From: Euleptes europaea
Taxonomy: Eukaryota > Chordata > Lepidosauria > Squamata > Sphaerodactylidae
DNA length: 64,000 nucleotides
Reading direction: 5' to 3'
Assembly (NCBI RefSeq): GCF_029931775.1
Contig: NC_079325.1
Location: 52,560,286 to 52,624,285 of the forward strand
Under the pieces are notes generated by a model. That model saw nothing but the letters and a program-made list of their open reading frames with translations. It had not been told where the DNA came from and did no database searches. Below are positions 1 through 12,700 of the stretch, piece after piece. Both the position numbers and the translations under genes were made by a program. Numbering within the stretch: the first letter of the stretch is position 1; every line of letters begins with the position of its first letter.

Positions 1-352
1 CTTGCCTCCATTTTACCCTCACAACAACCCTGTGAGGTAGGCTAGGCTGAGAGAGTGTGACTGGCCCAGGGTCACCCGGTGAGCTTCCTTGGCAAGGGGA
101 GGGACCGTGGCACAGTGGTAGAGCATCTGCTTGGCATGCAGAAGGTCCCAGGTTCAATCTCCGCCATCTCCAGTTAAAGGGACTAGGCAAGTAGGTGATG
201 TGAATGACCTCTGCCTGAGCCCATGGAGAGCTGCTGCCGGTCTGAGTAGACAATACTGACTTTGATGGCAGCTTCATGGAAGTGGGGATTCCAACCCGGA
301 TCTCCCAGATCCTAGTCTGACATTCTTAACCACTAGGCCACACTGGCTCTGG
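1..352 (-). repeat. SINE D, minus, split by a SINE B
   Basis: It starts inside the 'ccattttaccctcacaacaa' part and resumes after the insertion with the B-box-like 'ggattccaacccggatctcc'. It ends at the tRNA-like head 'ccactaggccacactggctc'. Confidence 0.75.
106..283 (+). repeat. SINE B nested in SINE D
   Basis: The tRNA-like head 'gtggcacagtggtagagcat' and B box 'ggttcaatctc' are followed by the body shared with copies at 27.3, 57.9 and 59.2 kb. Confidence 0.8.
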
Positions 353-475
353 TCTAAAAATTCCCTGCAAGTTAGTCCCACCAAACTCTGCTATACTAGT
401 TTTCTGTTTGCAAGAGCTGAGTTCACCCCCACCCTTTATGGAAGCATTCAAAATACCTCTGCTGTCTGTCTAGAG

Positions 476-759
476 CACTGGTTCCCAACCAGGGGTCCGT
501 GGACCCCCAGGGGTCCGCGAGAACTAAATTAAGGTCCGCGAAACAAACTTATAAACCCATAATAAATTAATATTTTCAATTAAAAGTTCTCTATTATAAA
601 AATGTATATTCAAATATTATTCTAAGTTTAATGTTTAACTAACAGTTATGATTAAAGTTTATTTTCAAATTCTCTGAATTTTTATTTTGAACCTTGGGGT
701 CCCTGCACCGAACAAAAAGTCCTAGTGGTCCCTGGTCAAAAAAAGGTTGGGAACCACTG
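476..759 (-). mobile_element. hAT-2 miniature element with perfect 8-bp TSD
   Basis: The TIRs are 'cactggttcccaacc' and 'ggttgggaaccactg'. The TSD gtctagag is at 468-475 and 760-767. The interior is AT-rich and non-coding. It is about 285 bp and matches the inverted copy at 18371-18655. Confidence 0.88.
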
Positions 760-767
760 GTCTAGAG

Positions 768-2773
768 CTTACTTTACCATGTCAATATTCTACCATCTCA
801 TTTTCGTTGCACGTATGGATCAGGCCTCAACTGAACGGAGGGTCATCAGCATACCAGCAAGATCTGAGGACTTTTTTTGTGAGTGTGCATCCACCCCCCC
901 CACACACTCACACATTACTCAGTTCGCTCAAATACTGATCTTTTGTGTTAGCAGTTAGACGTGTCCCTTCTTCACTTCTTCCCAGAAGGCTATTGGTGCA
1001 AACCGGTATCAGCCACACTCTTCAACCACTGGACTCAGTAGGGCAGTCCATCCAGATAGAAGTCTTAAGATCATGACCCAAACGATCTCCCCCCTCTCTT
1101 TTAACATTCACCCTGAGGAAGGAAATCTGGAGAACCTGAACGCCTTGCACTTTGCCATTTTAATTGGTCCAGACGCAAAGGATTGTATGATTAAGTATGT
1201 GTGAAAAGCTAGACGTCTGTGATTAAACTGCCTCCCTTTGAAGTAGAACGTTGCTGATAACTAGGTAAATCTTCTTATATTCTAATGGCAATGAGTTCCA
1301 CAGATCTTTTGTGATGGGTAAGGGCAGAGAGTTGCTTTACATTTGCTGTGTAATTTTTAAGGTTGCACAATCCATATGTTGAATCAAATAAAATATACTG
1401 GATTTATCTATGTTGTATTTCCATCTGGAACCACACAATCAGTAATGGGTCTGTCCCAAACGTCTACCGTTCCAAGAGAGTGTGTGTGAGTGCCCACACA
1501 CACATGATGGGAGAGGGGTTATTACTTGCAGCAATTTTGGGAGATAGGGATATCCTGACCTGTATCTAATGAAGGGAGATTTGACTATTGAAAGCTCATA
1601 CCCCCAAAACCTTGTTGGTCTCTAAGTTGTTCCTGGACTCCAATCTAGCTATCCTGAACACAAGAACTTCTCCACCAGCTGGCTGAATACCACTATAGCC
1701 ATCCTCAACAATGCTGACTTTTTAAAGAAACAACTCATAGTTTGGGCCAGGCTAACTTTCCAGAGTTCCACAGATCTCTTTTGATGGAGGAAGGGGAAAG
1801 TCTTTCTTTTAACCCACCGCCTGTCCATTTTGTTAAGCACTGCCTTGAACACGATATCACAAAGGCAAGAAACATGTTTAAAGAAAAGGCAGTCTAAAGA
1901 AGCCACCCTGTAGCACAAAGGTTGCTGGCATTAACACGGCGGGCACCAAGAAGGACATGTTTTAACGCAATCACGACTTGCTAGCGGGAACTGCAGGAAA
2001 ACAGGAAATTACTTTAGGGAGGAGCGTTTGGCGGAGGGCCTTACAAGCAGCAAGACTGTAGCCTTCTTCTATGTTGCGTTGCAGAACCGGGATCGTTTTC
2101 AGCAGCCTTGGTAACTGCGGCTTGTATTGAAAGCATTTCAAAAAGCAAGCTTATTGGCCATTACATTAAATCAAGGCCTTCTTCAGTCTACCCTCAAAGA
2201 CAGACATTTCAGAACCCGTTAGAAAAGATTACTACTGGTACACATTTTTCTAGAAGCTCATGTCGGTGGAGGGGGGTTGTTGTTGTTGGGACTGGTCCCA
2301 TTTGGTTCACTCAGAATATGGACCTTTTTAAAATAGTGGACAACAGTAGTAGGTAACAGAGGGAAAAGGTATAGCGCTTGATTTGCACTCGGAGCCAGTG
2401 CCTGCCACGTAAACCCTTTTAATGCTAAGGATCAGGCTTAGAACACGAGGAGTATGTAAAGAGGGCATCTCTAAGCACACCCAGAATGACCATCTTTATT
2501 ACAGAACTGCAGCCTGCCTCCCTCCCCTACCCCCAAGTCTGGGCTAGAGGACACAGCTCTAAAAGTGCTGGAATGGGGAGGGGGGGTGTCAGAAATGAAA
2601 CTGTGCACAGCAAAATCTAACTTCTTGCACTTCTGGGAGCAGCTGCAGATGGCCAGGGCTTTCAAACGGATATCACTTTCTCCCCCTCCCCAAACACACA
2701 CTCACAGTCAAAAAGCTGGGAATCTCCAGGTTAAAACAAAGCCAAGAAACTATAAACCCCCAAATTGTACTAA
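768..2773. other. Downstream intergenic stretch, no gene seen
   Basis: This is mostly unique sequence. A fragment near 1575-1662 ('ccttgttggtctctaagttg' type) resembles the repeat at 52085-52255. There are short CA/GT runs near 900 and 1490. I see no CERCAM exon and no miR-219 hairpin here. Confidence 0.5.
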
Positions 2774-3028
2774 GAAGAAGTAGAGTTGGTTTTTATTCTC
2801 TACCACTTTCCCTACCACTTAAGGCAGAATCAAACCGGCTTACAATCATCTTCCCTTCCCCTCCCCACAACAGACACTCTGTGAGGTAGGTGGGGCTGAG
2901 AGAGTTGTGACTAGCCCAAGGTTGCCCAGCTGGCTTCATGTGTAGGAGTGGGGAAACCAACCCAGTTCTCCAAATCAGAGTCCACCACTCCAAACCACCA
3001 CTCTTAACCACTACACCACATGGGCTAC
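2774..3028 (-). repeat. SINE A
   Basis: The tail 'agttggtttttat' is on the left. The tRNA-like end 'cttaaccactacaccacatg' is on the right. Confidence 0.85.
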
Positions 3029-3545
3029 TACTACTACCCACAGTTGGGACCCTATTTTGGTGGGAAGGTGGCATAAATGGTTTTCAGTACATAAGTCAGA
3101 CACATACATCTATTTGGCTTTTGCTTGCAAAAAGTGATGGAAAGGCTGAAAAATCCCCTGTATGCTATCATTTATCTCCCCACCCCTTGCTGGGAGATAC
3201 AATCTTCATTTGTTTGTATACTGAATGTGTAAAATATATTATAACAGTATAATAAAGTCAATGTTTTTAAAAGTTAATTTAAGTTCTATCACCTTTTCAG
3301 TGTGCATAATTAGAAGTCTGCAGTACGCGGTCAGGAGCTACCTTTGAGAAAAAGGTGCCAGAATGAATTTCTATCATGTATTTAGACGAGGGCAGCCATC
3401 AATGTAGGGGGCATTTCACAGAGCTCAAGATGACAGGTCTCTGGCCTGAGAAACTTGCAGCCTGAAAAATTCAACACAGAGGAGACAGAGGAAGGAGGGA
3501 GACAGCAGAGTGCAAGGTAAACAGAGGAAGAATACAGGCTCTGGA

Positions 3546-3858
3546 GAGCCAGCATGGTGTAGTGGTTAAGAGCAGTGATTTGGAGCGGTGGACTGTGATC
3601 TGGAGAACAAGGTTAGATTCCCCACTCCTCCACATGAGCAGCAGACGCTAATCTAGTGAACCAAGTTGGTTTCCCCACTCCTACACACCAAGTCAGCTGG
3701 ATGACCTTGGGCTAGTCACAGCTCTCTTAGAGCTCTCTCAGCCCCACCTACCTCACAGGGTGTCTGTTATGGGGAGGGGAAGGTGATCGTAAACCGGTTT
3801 GATTCTGCCTTAAGTGGTAGAGAAAGTCAGCATATAAAAACCAACTCTTCTTCTTCTC
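3546..3858 (+). repeat. SINE A, full length
   Basis: The A-box-like 'tggtgtagtggttaagagca' and B-box-like 'ggttagattcc' are present. It ends in 'aaaaccaactcttcttcttc'. Confidence 0.88.
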
Positions 3859-4344
3859 TGGTCATTTGGCTTAGCTGTATCAGGACTTCCAGGGTGGGAT
3901 TGAGGAGGGATCTGAAAAAAAAAGTCAAAGAAGGGGCAGGCTATTCCAGCAAGGGAAAAAGGGTGAAGTAGACAGAGCCACATTTCTCAGCCCGAGTTCC
4001 AGAGGGTTAAGAGGAAAAGCACTCTGCATATGGCAAAGAGCTAAAACACGGCATTGAGCACAGCTTTGGGGGCTGAGGTTAATCATTTTGGTTTTGTGAA
4101 CAACTTTCTTACTTTCCATCTAGTCGGGGAGGGTGGGAGCAGCATCCTCTTCTGCTCCCTGCTTAATTAGAAGGACTGAAAGAGAGGTGAAGCCGTGAAG
4201 GTTCAAAAGCTCTTTGGGACATTTTTGTGACATTGGGAAGCCTTCCTAAAAATTACAGAATGATGGCTTAAAGGTAAAAGCAAAACATTATGGCAGAGAG
4301 AAACCAACTGGAATGACAAATGGGGGGGAGGGGAGAATCCTCAT

Positions 4345-4480
4345 AAGTGTGTCGATAGTATGTTCAAAGCATTTCACATGAAGCATCATGGTCACCTTTA
4401 AAACAGCCTTGTAAGGTAGTCCAGTGTTATCCTCATTTTGTAGCTAAGGGACGAAGGCTACCAATTTGCAGCTGAAAGCT
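4345..4480 (-). repeat. MIR-like ancient SINE fragment
   Basis: The 'gccttgtaaggtagtccagt' and 'tcctcattttgtagctaagg' core resembles the reverse of the MIR consensus. It is strongly diverged. Confidence 0.5.
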
Positions 4481-4888
4481 CCTCTTCACCCCATCCGCTA
4501 CCACTAGGAGCCAAGTCCCATTTGTAAATGTGATGTATCCCCACAAAACTAACAGAAGGTTCCGCAGAATCACCACGCTGGCTGAAAACAATGAGGCCGT
4601 GCAGCCATCAGCCTTTTGCTTGACAACAAGCCTCCCAGAGGCCCAGTGGGAGATTCACAAACAAGTCACAGATTGGCCTGTCCCCATTCCTTGCTATGTA
4701 CCCATTCATTTAGAATCAGGGTGCTAGACGCTGTACACAACATGCAAGCGATATGATGCCTGTGCGGAGGATGCCTAAACCATGATACGTGAAGATGGGA
4801 AAGGTCACATTTGGCCTTCCTCCTCACTCCAATTATCTGCCATATGGGACAATCCGTACAAAACCACCCCAACGATGTGTCTGTGTAA

Positions 4889-5191
4889 GAAGGAGTTGCT
4901 TTTTACACCCCAATTTCCTCTACCTTTAAGGAGTCTCAAACCAGCGTACAGTCGCCTTCCCTTCCTCTCCCCACAACAGACACCTTGTGAGGTCAGTGGG
5001 GCTGAGTTCGGAGAGAACTGTGACTGGCCCAAGGTCACCCAGCAGGTTTCATGGGAAGGAGTGGGGAAACCAACCCGGTTCACCAGATTAGTGTCCGCCT
5101 CTCATGTAGAGGAGTGGGGAATCAAACCTGGTTCTTCAGATTAGAGACCACCACTCCAAACCACCGCTCTTAACAACTACACACGCTGGCT
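4889..5191 (-). repeat. SINE A
   Basis: It is a diverged copy ('aggagttgctttttacaccc') ending 'actacacacgctggct', and it abuts a 5S-SINE directly. Confidence 0.8.
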
Positions 5192-5365
5192 GTCAAGTCG
5201 CAGGAGAATTTATGGTGACCCCACAGGGTTTTCAAGGCACATGATTAAGCTGTGGTGGTTTGCCATTGCCTTCCTCTGCTAAGTCTTCCTTGACTGTCTT
5301 GCATCCAAGTGCCGACCCTGCTTAGCTTCCAAGGGCTGACGAGATCGGGCTACACTATACCATCT
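5192..5365 (-). repeat. 5S-SINE, minus
   Basis: The tail 'ggcacatgattaagc' region is followed by 5S-like 'accctgcttagcttccaagg', the reverse of the 5S rRNA internal promoter 'GGAAGCTAAGCAGGGT' (one base differs). Confidence 0.75.
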
Positions 5366-5696
5366 GTTCACATTTATACCAGCAGTTCAGAAAATGTTTA
5401 TTGTGAACTGATAGCATTCTGGTTTGCTAACTTTGCAAACTGCCACAGTTTAGGTTCTTTCTGAAGGTCTACTGCAGTTGCTGAAGTGGCAAAAGCTGAG
5501 TTGCTTTTGACCCATTAAATGGAGGAGTGGCTTGCCTCTTCAGCAGTGCTAGACATTTAAAGAAATGTCTCGGGTTCTGGTGTTTCTCTTTCTGTTGTCA
5601 GCAGCTGAAAGCACATCACACATCCATTAAAGATACTGATCTACCCAACACAGATTGTGGTGCATCGCAAACAAACAGAAGCAGCATCTGTTATGG

Positions 5697-5830
5697 ATGA
5701 AGCACTTTCAAACCACTTTCCAATCTTTATTGTAGATCTTCACAACCACCCTGCAAAGTAGGCCATTACAAATCCAACTGTACAGATGGGGGAGCAACCA
5801 GTGCAGTTAAATTTGCAGCTGGCAGAACTC
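5697..5830 (-). repeat. MIR-like ancient SINE
   Basis: 'cttcacaaccaccctgcaaa' then 'gtacagatgggggagcaacc' and 'agaactcaaatccagatctc' follow the MIR order in reverse. Confidence 0.55.
5736..5741 (-). terminator. URM1: Candidate URM1 poly(A) signal
   Basis: Minus-strand AATAAA (plus TTTATT) is the first perfect hexamer I see downstream of the URM1 stop. It would give a 3' UTR of about 0.9 kb. It falls inside a MIR-like repeat, so it may not be the one used. Confidence 0.3.
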
Positions 5831-6159
5831 AAATCCAGATCTCCTAAGGCAGTCTTCTGCTCTCTGTGTCACAAAGGATCTAATTCCTGCCACCTGCATC
5901 CACTGGTTCTGCAAAATATTTTGCAACAGAGAAGTCCGGCTTCTTTGGCTGAGGATCAAAAAAGAAAAGAGAAAACAGCAGTAGGGGGAAAACAGGACCA
6001 GGCAACACCTTTCGAAGATGAAAAGGCAGGCGAGGGAGTTCTCAGTGATCCACAAATTCATAATTTCAAAGCTCTGGGCCAACTACTTTGCAACAGGGTG
6101 TTAGTTCAGCCACGTAATCCAAATCCCTACCCAGCACAAATTGAGTGTGGCTAGGGTGA

Positions 6160-6300
6160 TACAGAGAGGAACAACAACTGCAGTCCTTTCCGTAATGGCT
6201 GTAGAGCAACTTCATGGTCCTTGGATCAGAGGTGGAAAGGGATATGTCCCCCCTCTTTGATCAGAATCTGCAATTGCCTCTTCCGCTGCTGGGGAGGAGA
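6160..6300 (+). repeat. Copy 1 (right half) of a three-copy unclassified element
   Basis: It shares 'ccttggatcagagg' exactly and 'tcccccctctttgatc' nearly exactly with 12092-12195, in the same order and orientation. It lies in the presumed URM1 3' UTR. Confidence 0.6.
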
Positions 6301-6672
6301 GACAGACTGAGCAACTGCGGTAGCGAGCTCAACCAGAGTGTGCCCTGGAGCTTAGCCGCCGCTGTTCTGTGCTCAACGCAGATCATTACGAGTCATTTGT
6401 TCGATGGTACGAGTCTCTCGTATCAGGCAAGGAAAACAGCAACTGAACGCAGAGATCGTTCCAATCTTTGTTCTGGAAAAAAGAGCTAGGAGCAGAACCA
6501 GAGGATGGGAGCAGCTGAGCGTCAAAGCCCGGGCTTGTCCTTTGAGCAGGATTGATTAAGGCATCTGAAAAGGAACCGGATCTGGTTTGACCACATCTTG
6601 AACACAGGCAGTGAGTGTCAGGGAGATCGAAAAATATTCTGTGGCCAGAAATGAAGTCCCTTTTCCATAAGT

Positions 6673-6741
6673 CTAACCACCATGCAAAGTAGAGATGAAA
6701 ACCACATTATCCTGGTCTTGGAGTTGATAGTCGAGCTCCCC
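6673..6741 (-). CDS. URM1: URM1 coding exon 5 with C-terminal Gly-Gly and stop
   Basis: The acceptor is ccttcag|GGG. The exon encodes [20 protein letters not shown] then GG and TAG (6675-6673). The terminal Gly-Gly is the residue pair activated by the E1-like MOCS3/Uba4, so the functional end is preserved. The 3' UTR continues to lower coordinates. Confidence 0.96.
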   Translation of the reverse strand, partial: GELDYQLQDQDNVVFISTLHGG

Positions 6742-9700
6742 CTGAAGGCAGAAAAGAAAACAAGAGAATCATTTCTGTATATTACTTATTTAGAATTTTA
6801 ACTTGCCCTGAGGGTACAGGGTAGGAAACAACATTAGGAACCAAGAATTACGCCAGGAAGAGGCTACTGAGGCCTGGTGGACTTGCAGATCAATGACGGC
6901 TCATAAAATACACTGCAGAGGGACCACTCTCAGCTGGTGTCTCAAGGGGACACAGAGAAGGCGGCCATCTGTAAAGGCAAGGGTTGGTACAGCATGGACT
7001 CGATCCAGCTATCAAGGGCTCGACCTGCAGCCAGCCTCCTTTTCACCATTTGAACAGGAGTGAGGAAAGAAAACAAGGGCTTGTCCAGATGGCCCCCGTC
7101 AGGAGCGGGATTGGCTCTGTAGGCTGACAGTTGCCGGCTCTCCCTTTACATGGGTTGCCTTATTTTTGGGGTCCCCAACCTTTTTAAGCCTGTGGGCACA
7201 TTTGGAATTCTGACTTGGCACGGTGGGCACAGCAACAAAATGGCTGCCACAGCTTAACTTTGGTAACACAATGTAGATCCTTGTGCTGTGGTGGCAGCTG
7301 CTGCCAAAGCAACATTTTTAAAAGTCTGCAACGCCAATCAGATCTCCAATAGTCAATCAGAAGCCTTGCTGAGCAAAAGCCCCACCTGGCCCCAACCACT
7401 TCCTCAAAACACTTGGCGAGCGCCAGAAAAGGTGTCGGCGGCCACCATGGCGCCCGGAGGCACCACATTGGGGTCCCCTATGTAATGCTTAGATGTTTAG
7501 GTGCAGAACTTGAGGGCATAAGAACATAAGGCCCTGCTGGATGAGACCAAGGCCCATCAAGTCCAGAAGTCTGTTCACACAGTGGCCGGGCAGGTGCCTC
7601 TAGGAAGCCCACAAACAAGACGACTGCAGCAGCATTATCCGGCCCGTGTTCCAAAGCACCTAACAGGCATGCTCCTCTGATCCTGGAGAGAATAGGTATG
7701 CATCATGACTAGTATCCATTTTTACTAGTAGCCATGAATACCCCTCTCCTCCATGAACATGTCTATGCCCCTCTTAAAGCCTTCAAATTGGGAAGCCATC
7801 AACACACCCTGGGGCAGGGAGTTCCACCATTTAACTATGCGTTGTGTGAAGAAATACTTTTTTTTATCTGTATTGATTCTCTCCCTCTGGCTTCAGCAGA
7901 TGACCCCACGTTGTGGCATTATGAGAGAGGGTGAAAAGGGCAGGCAAGGAGGAGGCACTTCCTCTCCCCAGCACAGCCCTGCATCAGTAAGTGTCCCTTC
8001 TAGTCTCCGCAAATAAGGAGACGTACCGGGAGGCAAGACCCAAGAGTGGAAGAAGAAAGGAACTCACTGGCGTGCACAAGGGCTATCTGTCCCCACTCCT
8101 ATTTTAAAGAGGGTGTCAGCAAAGGGTGGACAGGAGGAAGCAGCATCAGTGCCTTGTTTGATGGCAGACCTCTCTGGCCAAGGAGCAGCTATCACTTCAG
8201 CTGTTCTAAAGCACCTGTCCCAAGTTTATAAAGGCCTACCAGGAGAGGTAGCCAACCACAGATAAGAACGTAAGAGCGGCTCTATCTCCTTTTCCACTGG
8301 CCAAGAAGGAAATGCCTGAGCAAGGGTCTGGGATGGGGCTGCCAACCTCCAGGTGGTGGCTTGAGATCTCCCACTATTATTATTGACCTCCAGGCAACAG
8401 AGATCAGTTCACCTGGAGAAAAGGGCCACTTTGGAAGGTGGACTCTATGGCATTATACCCCACTGAAGTCCCTCCCCTTAGAAAACCCCACCCTCCTCAG
8501 GCTCCACCTTGAAAATTTCCATGCATTTCCCAACACGGAGCTGGTAACCCTAGTCCGGGAGCATAAGATTAATATTAAGACCATGCCGTCTTCCTCGGTT
8601 TTCTTCCTGCATTCAGCTAAGTTCTGCACCATTTCTGCTCTCGCTCAAACCCAAGGTGGAGCTGGATGCCTCATACTCCCAAGCCATGTTTAGCAAGAGG
8701 ATGGTTTCAAAAAGCAGGACACAAAATGGGCAGACAGAAAATGGCAGAAACAGTACAAACCATCAACTCCCAGTCTGCCTCATTGATGAGCACCAGGATA
8801 CCTGGCCGCCTGCAGAAAAACAACAGGAAACAAGGAACATGAACATGTTTCTTCAAACCATTTAAACCCATATTTTGCTATCTGACCAATTATTTCCACT
8901 CTCCTTCTCCAGAACGGAGTCCTCCACCCTTTCTTCACTGTTTTCTTCCGCCCAAGTACCATGGAAATCCTACTGCTCCATAAAGAATCCTGAATTTCAG
9001 TTTACTGCTTGGTGATTTTAAAAGAAAAACGTTAGTTTGTGCTGTGGAACTTCTGCCAACATGGAGTGTGCTATTTTGAGGGATGGTTGACCCCGAGGAA
9101 GAAAATGACCATTCATTTCAACTGGCAAACTTCTTCAGCCTTCATTGGAAAGATTTTTCCAACCTCCAAGATTACAGAAATGTGTTTGAAAACATGACAT
9201 GACTTAAAACAATGCTCCAAAATTCAGAGGACAGTAACTGTGCTCTGTGCCAATTATGCTGCTGCATTTGCTTACCTTGCATGTTCTACCTGTTTATTTA
9301 GAAAAAGCCACAGCCTGCTCGAGGCAGCTCAAATTCTAGTTATGGGAAAGGACTAAAAATAAATTCTATGGACATCACTGAAGCCCCGGCTCCGGAGCCC
9401 CACTTCTGACGTTTTGCAAGGGTACCTTCACAGTCGCAGAAACCAGAGATTTTCTCTCTTTTTAAAAATGGCTGCTGAGATCCTGAGAATTGTAAATTCT
9501 GCAGTCAACATCACACTGGCAGTATAATAAAAGAGGGGCTGGGGGCCAGAGGCAGAGAGTGTTCTCAGCCTACACAGGGTCACCCGTTCAATCATGGGTA
9601 TCTCTGCTTCAAAGATGTTAGATGGCAAAGAGTTGCTGCCAGTTCAAGTAGACAATACCAAGCCAGAGACTGATTGATCTGACTTGATTTAAGGCAGCTT

Positions 9701-12700
9701 TGTATGTTCAAGGGCGGAGGGACACCCCCCCCCCTCCAGGTTTGCTTTCAGTGGGGCTTAAACTGTGCGACCCCTTTCCAAAGAAGACCTGCCTGGCATC
9801 ACCATTTGTGGAGTACTGGCCAGCCAAATGCTTTTCAGGAGGAGGAGGTGGTGTTGGTTTTTATGTACTGACTTTATCACTTCAGGGAGAATCAAACAGG
9901 CTTACAATCACCTTCCCTTCCCCACAACAGACATCCTGTGAGGTAGGTAAGGCTGAGAGAGCTGTGACTAGCCCAAGGTCACCCAGCTGGCTTCATGTGG
10001 AGGAGTGGGGAAACAAATCCAGTTCACCAGATGAGAGTCCACCGCTCCAAACCGCCACTCTTAACCACACTGGCTCTCAATGCAGGCCACACCATTCCCA
10101 ATATGAGTCCTTGGCTGGCAGCTTTCCGATGCAATGCAGTTCAGCCTCACAACTAAAATCTGTGCCCTGCAGGTCTTTCCTTTTTTACTTGAGGCCAGTA
10201 TCTATTATTCAAAAATATAGAACCCTTGAACGTTCCATTCTTAGCTATCATGGCTAAATTCAAGGGTCCCCAGCGTGGTGCCCACGAGCACCATGGCATC
10301 CACCAACACCTTTTCTGGCAGCTGCCAAGTGTCTTTCAGCAACTGACATTCAGGTGTGTACTGCTTCTGAACATGGAGGCTCAGAACATTCATGTACATT
10401 TAGAAGAAGAGTTGGCTTTTATATGCTGACTTTCTCTACCACTTAAGAAAGAATCAAACTGGCTTGCAGTCACCGTCCCTTCCTCTCCCCGTGAGGTAAG
10501 TGGGGCTGAGAGAGCGCTAAGAGAGCTGTGACTAGCCCAAGGTCATCCAGCTGGCTTCATGTGGAGGAGTGGGGAAACAAATTGAGTTCACCAGATTAGC
10601 CTCCACCGCTCATGTGGAGGAGTGGGGAATCAAACCCGGTTCTCCAGATCAGAGTCCACTGCTCCAAACCACCACTATTAACCACTACACCACGCTGGCT
10701 CTCCAACAGATAGACCTGTCTGGGCATTTGTCTAATCCTCTTTTAAAGCCACCATCATAACTGATTTCCATAAATGAATTCTGCCTTGTGTGAAGTACTT
10801 TTCTTTGTCTGTTCTCCATCAACCTCCCATCCATTTGGACCATCCAGTATGAAAAGGGGGGGGCAATTTCTCTGTCACCCCTCCACAGCTGGGGGTCATG
10901 ATGAACCTCTATTAGAGGGGGGCCCAGCCTTTTTGAGCCGATGGGCACCTGTGAAATTCTGACACAGGGTGGTGGGTGCTGCCACAGGAGGTGAAGCTAG
11001 CCACAAAATGGCTGCCGCAGTGAAGATCCTGGTGCTGTGGTGGCAGCTGCTGCCAAAGCAAAGCTTTTAACAATCTGCACAGCCAATCAAATCTCCCTCA
11101 GCCAATCAGAAGCCTCGCTGGGTAAAAGCCCCACCTGGTCCTGCCCAATTCCAAAAAACACTCAGTGGGTGCCAGGAATGGTGTCAGAGGGCATCATAGC
11201 ACCCACGGGCACCAGGTTGGGGCGCCCCAAACTATTGTCTCCCTCACCGTCACCTTTTCTCTGAACTGAGAAGCCCCAAATACTTTCCTCTTCTCTCTGA
11301 GGGAAGGTGCTTCAATCCCTCGATCGCCTTGGGGGTCCCTTTTCTTTCCAGATCTACAATATCCTTTTAGATACAGGGTGGTCAGATGGTGCTTCATATT
11401 GCCAAGGAATCAGGCATGTCCAACCATTGACTCCCATACCACTTCCACAGTTTTTCAGCATTTGGAAGCAATGCAGGCCTGAAGAAGAAGAAGAGTTGGT
11501 TTTTATATGCCAAATGATTGATTGATTGATTGACTGATAGATTGATAGGCCAACTTTCTCTACCGCTTAAGGGAGAATCAAACTGGCTTACAATCACCTT
11601 TCCTTCCCCTCCCCACAACAGACACCCTGTGAGGTAGGTGGGACTGAGAGAACTGTGACTGGCCCAAGGTCACCCAACTGACTTCATGTGTAGGAGTGGG
11701 GAATCAAACCCGGTTCTCCAGATCAGAATCCACCGCTCCAAACCACTGCTCTTAGCCACTACACCATGCTGGCTCTCAGGATAAGGGAGGATTTAAAAAG
11801 TTTTACATGGCAGAAACTGTTGCATGATCGCAGGGAGAGGCCGTGCCTCTTGCTGAAATCAAACATTGCTCTCCCAGAGGAGCGGGTGCGGGGGGGACAA
11901 TAAGAATACAGAGATCACAGACAGACACTATTCCCAAGATGACCCCAGGGCTGACAGCTTTTCAATACGATATCGTCGAGCCTCGTAATTGAAATCTGCG
12001 CCCTGCAAATTGAACGCAGGATGGTTGATGCGGCTAAAGGAAGCAACTGCAGCCCCTTTGGCTGATAGCAGTAAACAGCCAGGATCAACTCCAAGCCTTG
12101 GATCAGAGGCAAGAGGGATTCCCCCGTCTTTGATCGCTGCCGGAGTCCCGCGGTTGCCTCTCCGGCTGCCAGGGGACCTTGGCATGCGCTCCAGCTCACG
12201 CGGGCTGGTGATGAATGTTAAACACGTGACTTCCCGGCGCTGCAGGGAACGGCTCCTGCCTCCCGGTGATTACAAACATAATAATACATTTCCACGAAGG
12301 CTGGATTAGCCGGTGCTTCCCAGAGAAGGCATTTCAAGCCTAAAACGTGGGTGGTTGGGGCCGGCTGCACCAGCGTGGTCTGCACTGACACGGAGAGGCA
12401 GGAGGCGGCTGAAACAGAGGAAGGTGCTGTGAATTGCACCGTGCCAAGCTGTATGTCTCGGGGCCGCCTGCAGGAAGAAAGGCGCGGGCGTTTGTGCTAG
12501 AAGCAAGAGCGTATGCGGCAACGATTGCAATCCTGTGCCCATTCTGCGCTCAGCAAAGCTGACTTCCCAGACCTCAGGTTTAGTAGTACGGCATATGCCG
12601 GTAAAACGTTTGTCTCATCTATACATGAGATAAAAGATTACATAGATTTTTAAAAAACAATATCTTGTTAAAATTCTTGACTAATATTTAATAAGCTAAA

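Noticed and set aside
1150-1175. miR-219-like words ('aattggtccagacgcaa') downstream of URM1, where I recall human miR-219-2
   Set aside because: The match to the mature miRNA is imperfect and no pairing arm is nearby. Mature miR-219 is almost invariant, so this is chance. No true hairpin was found in 1-6672.
9700-10257. 185-codon ORF
   Set aside because: Most of it is a reversed SINE A plus one copy of the three-copy element. No protein signature.
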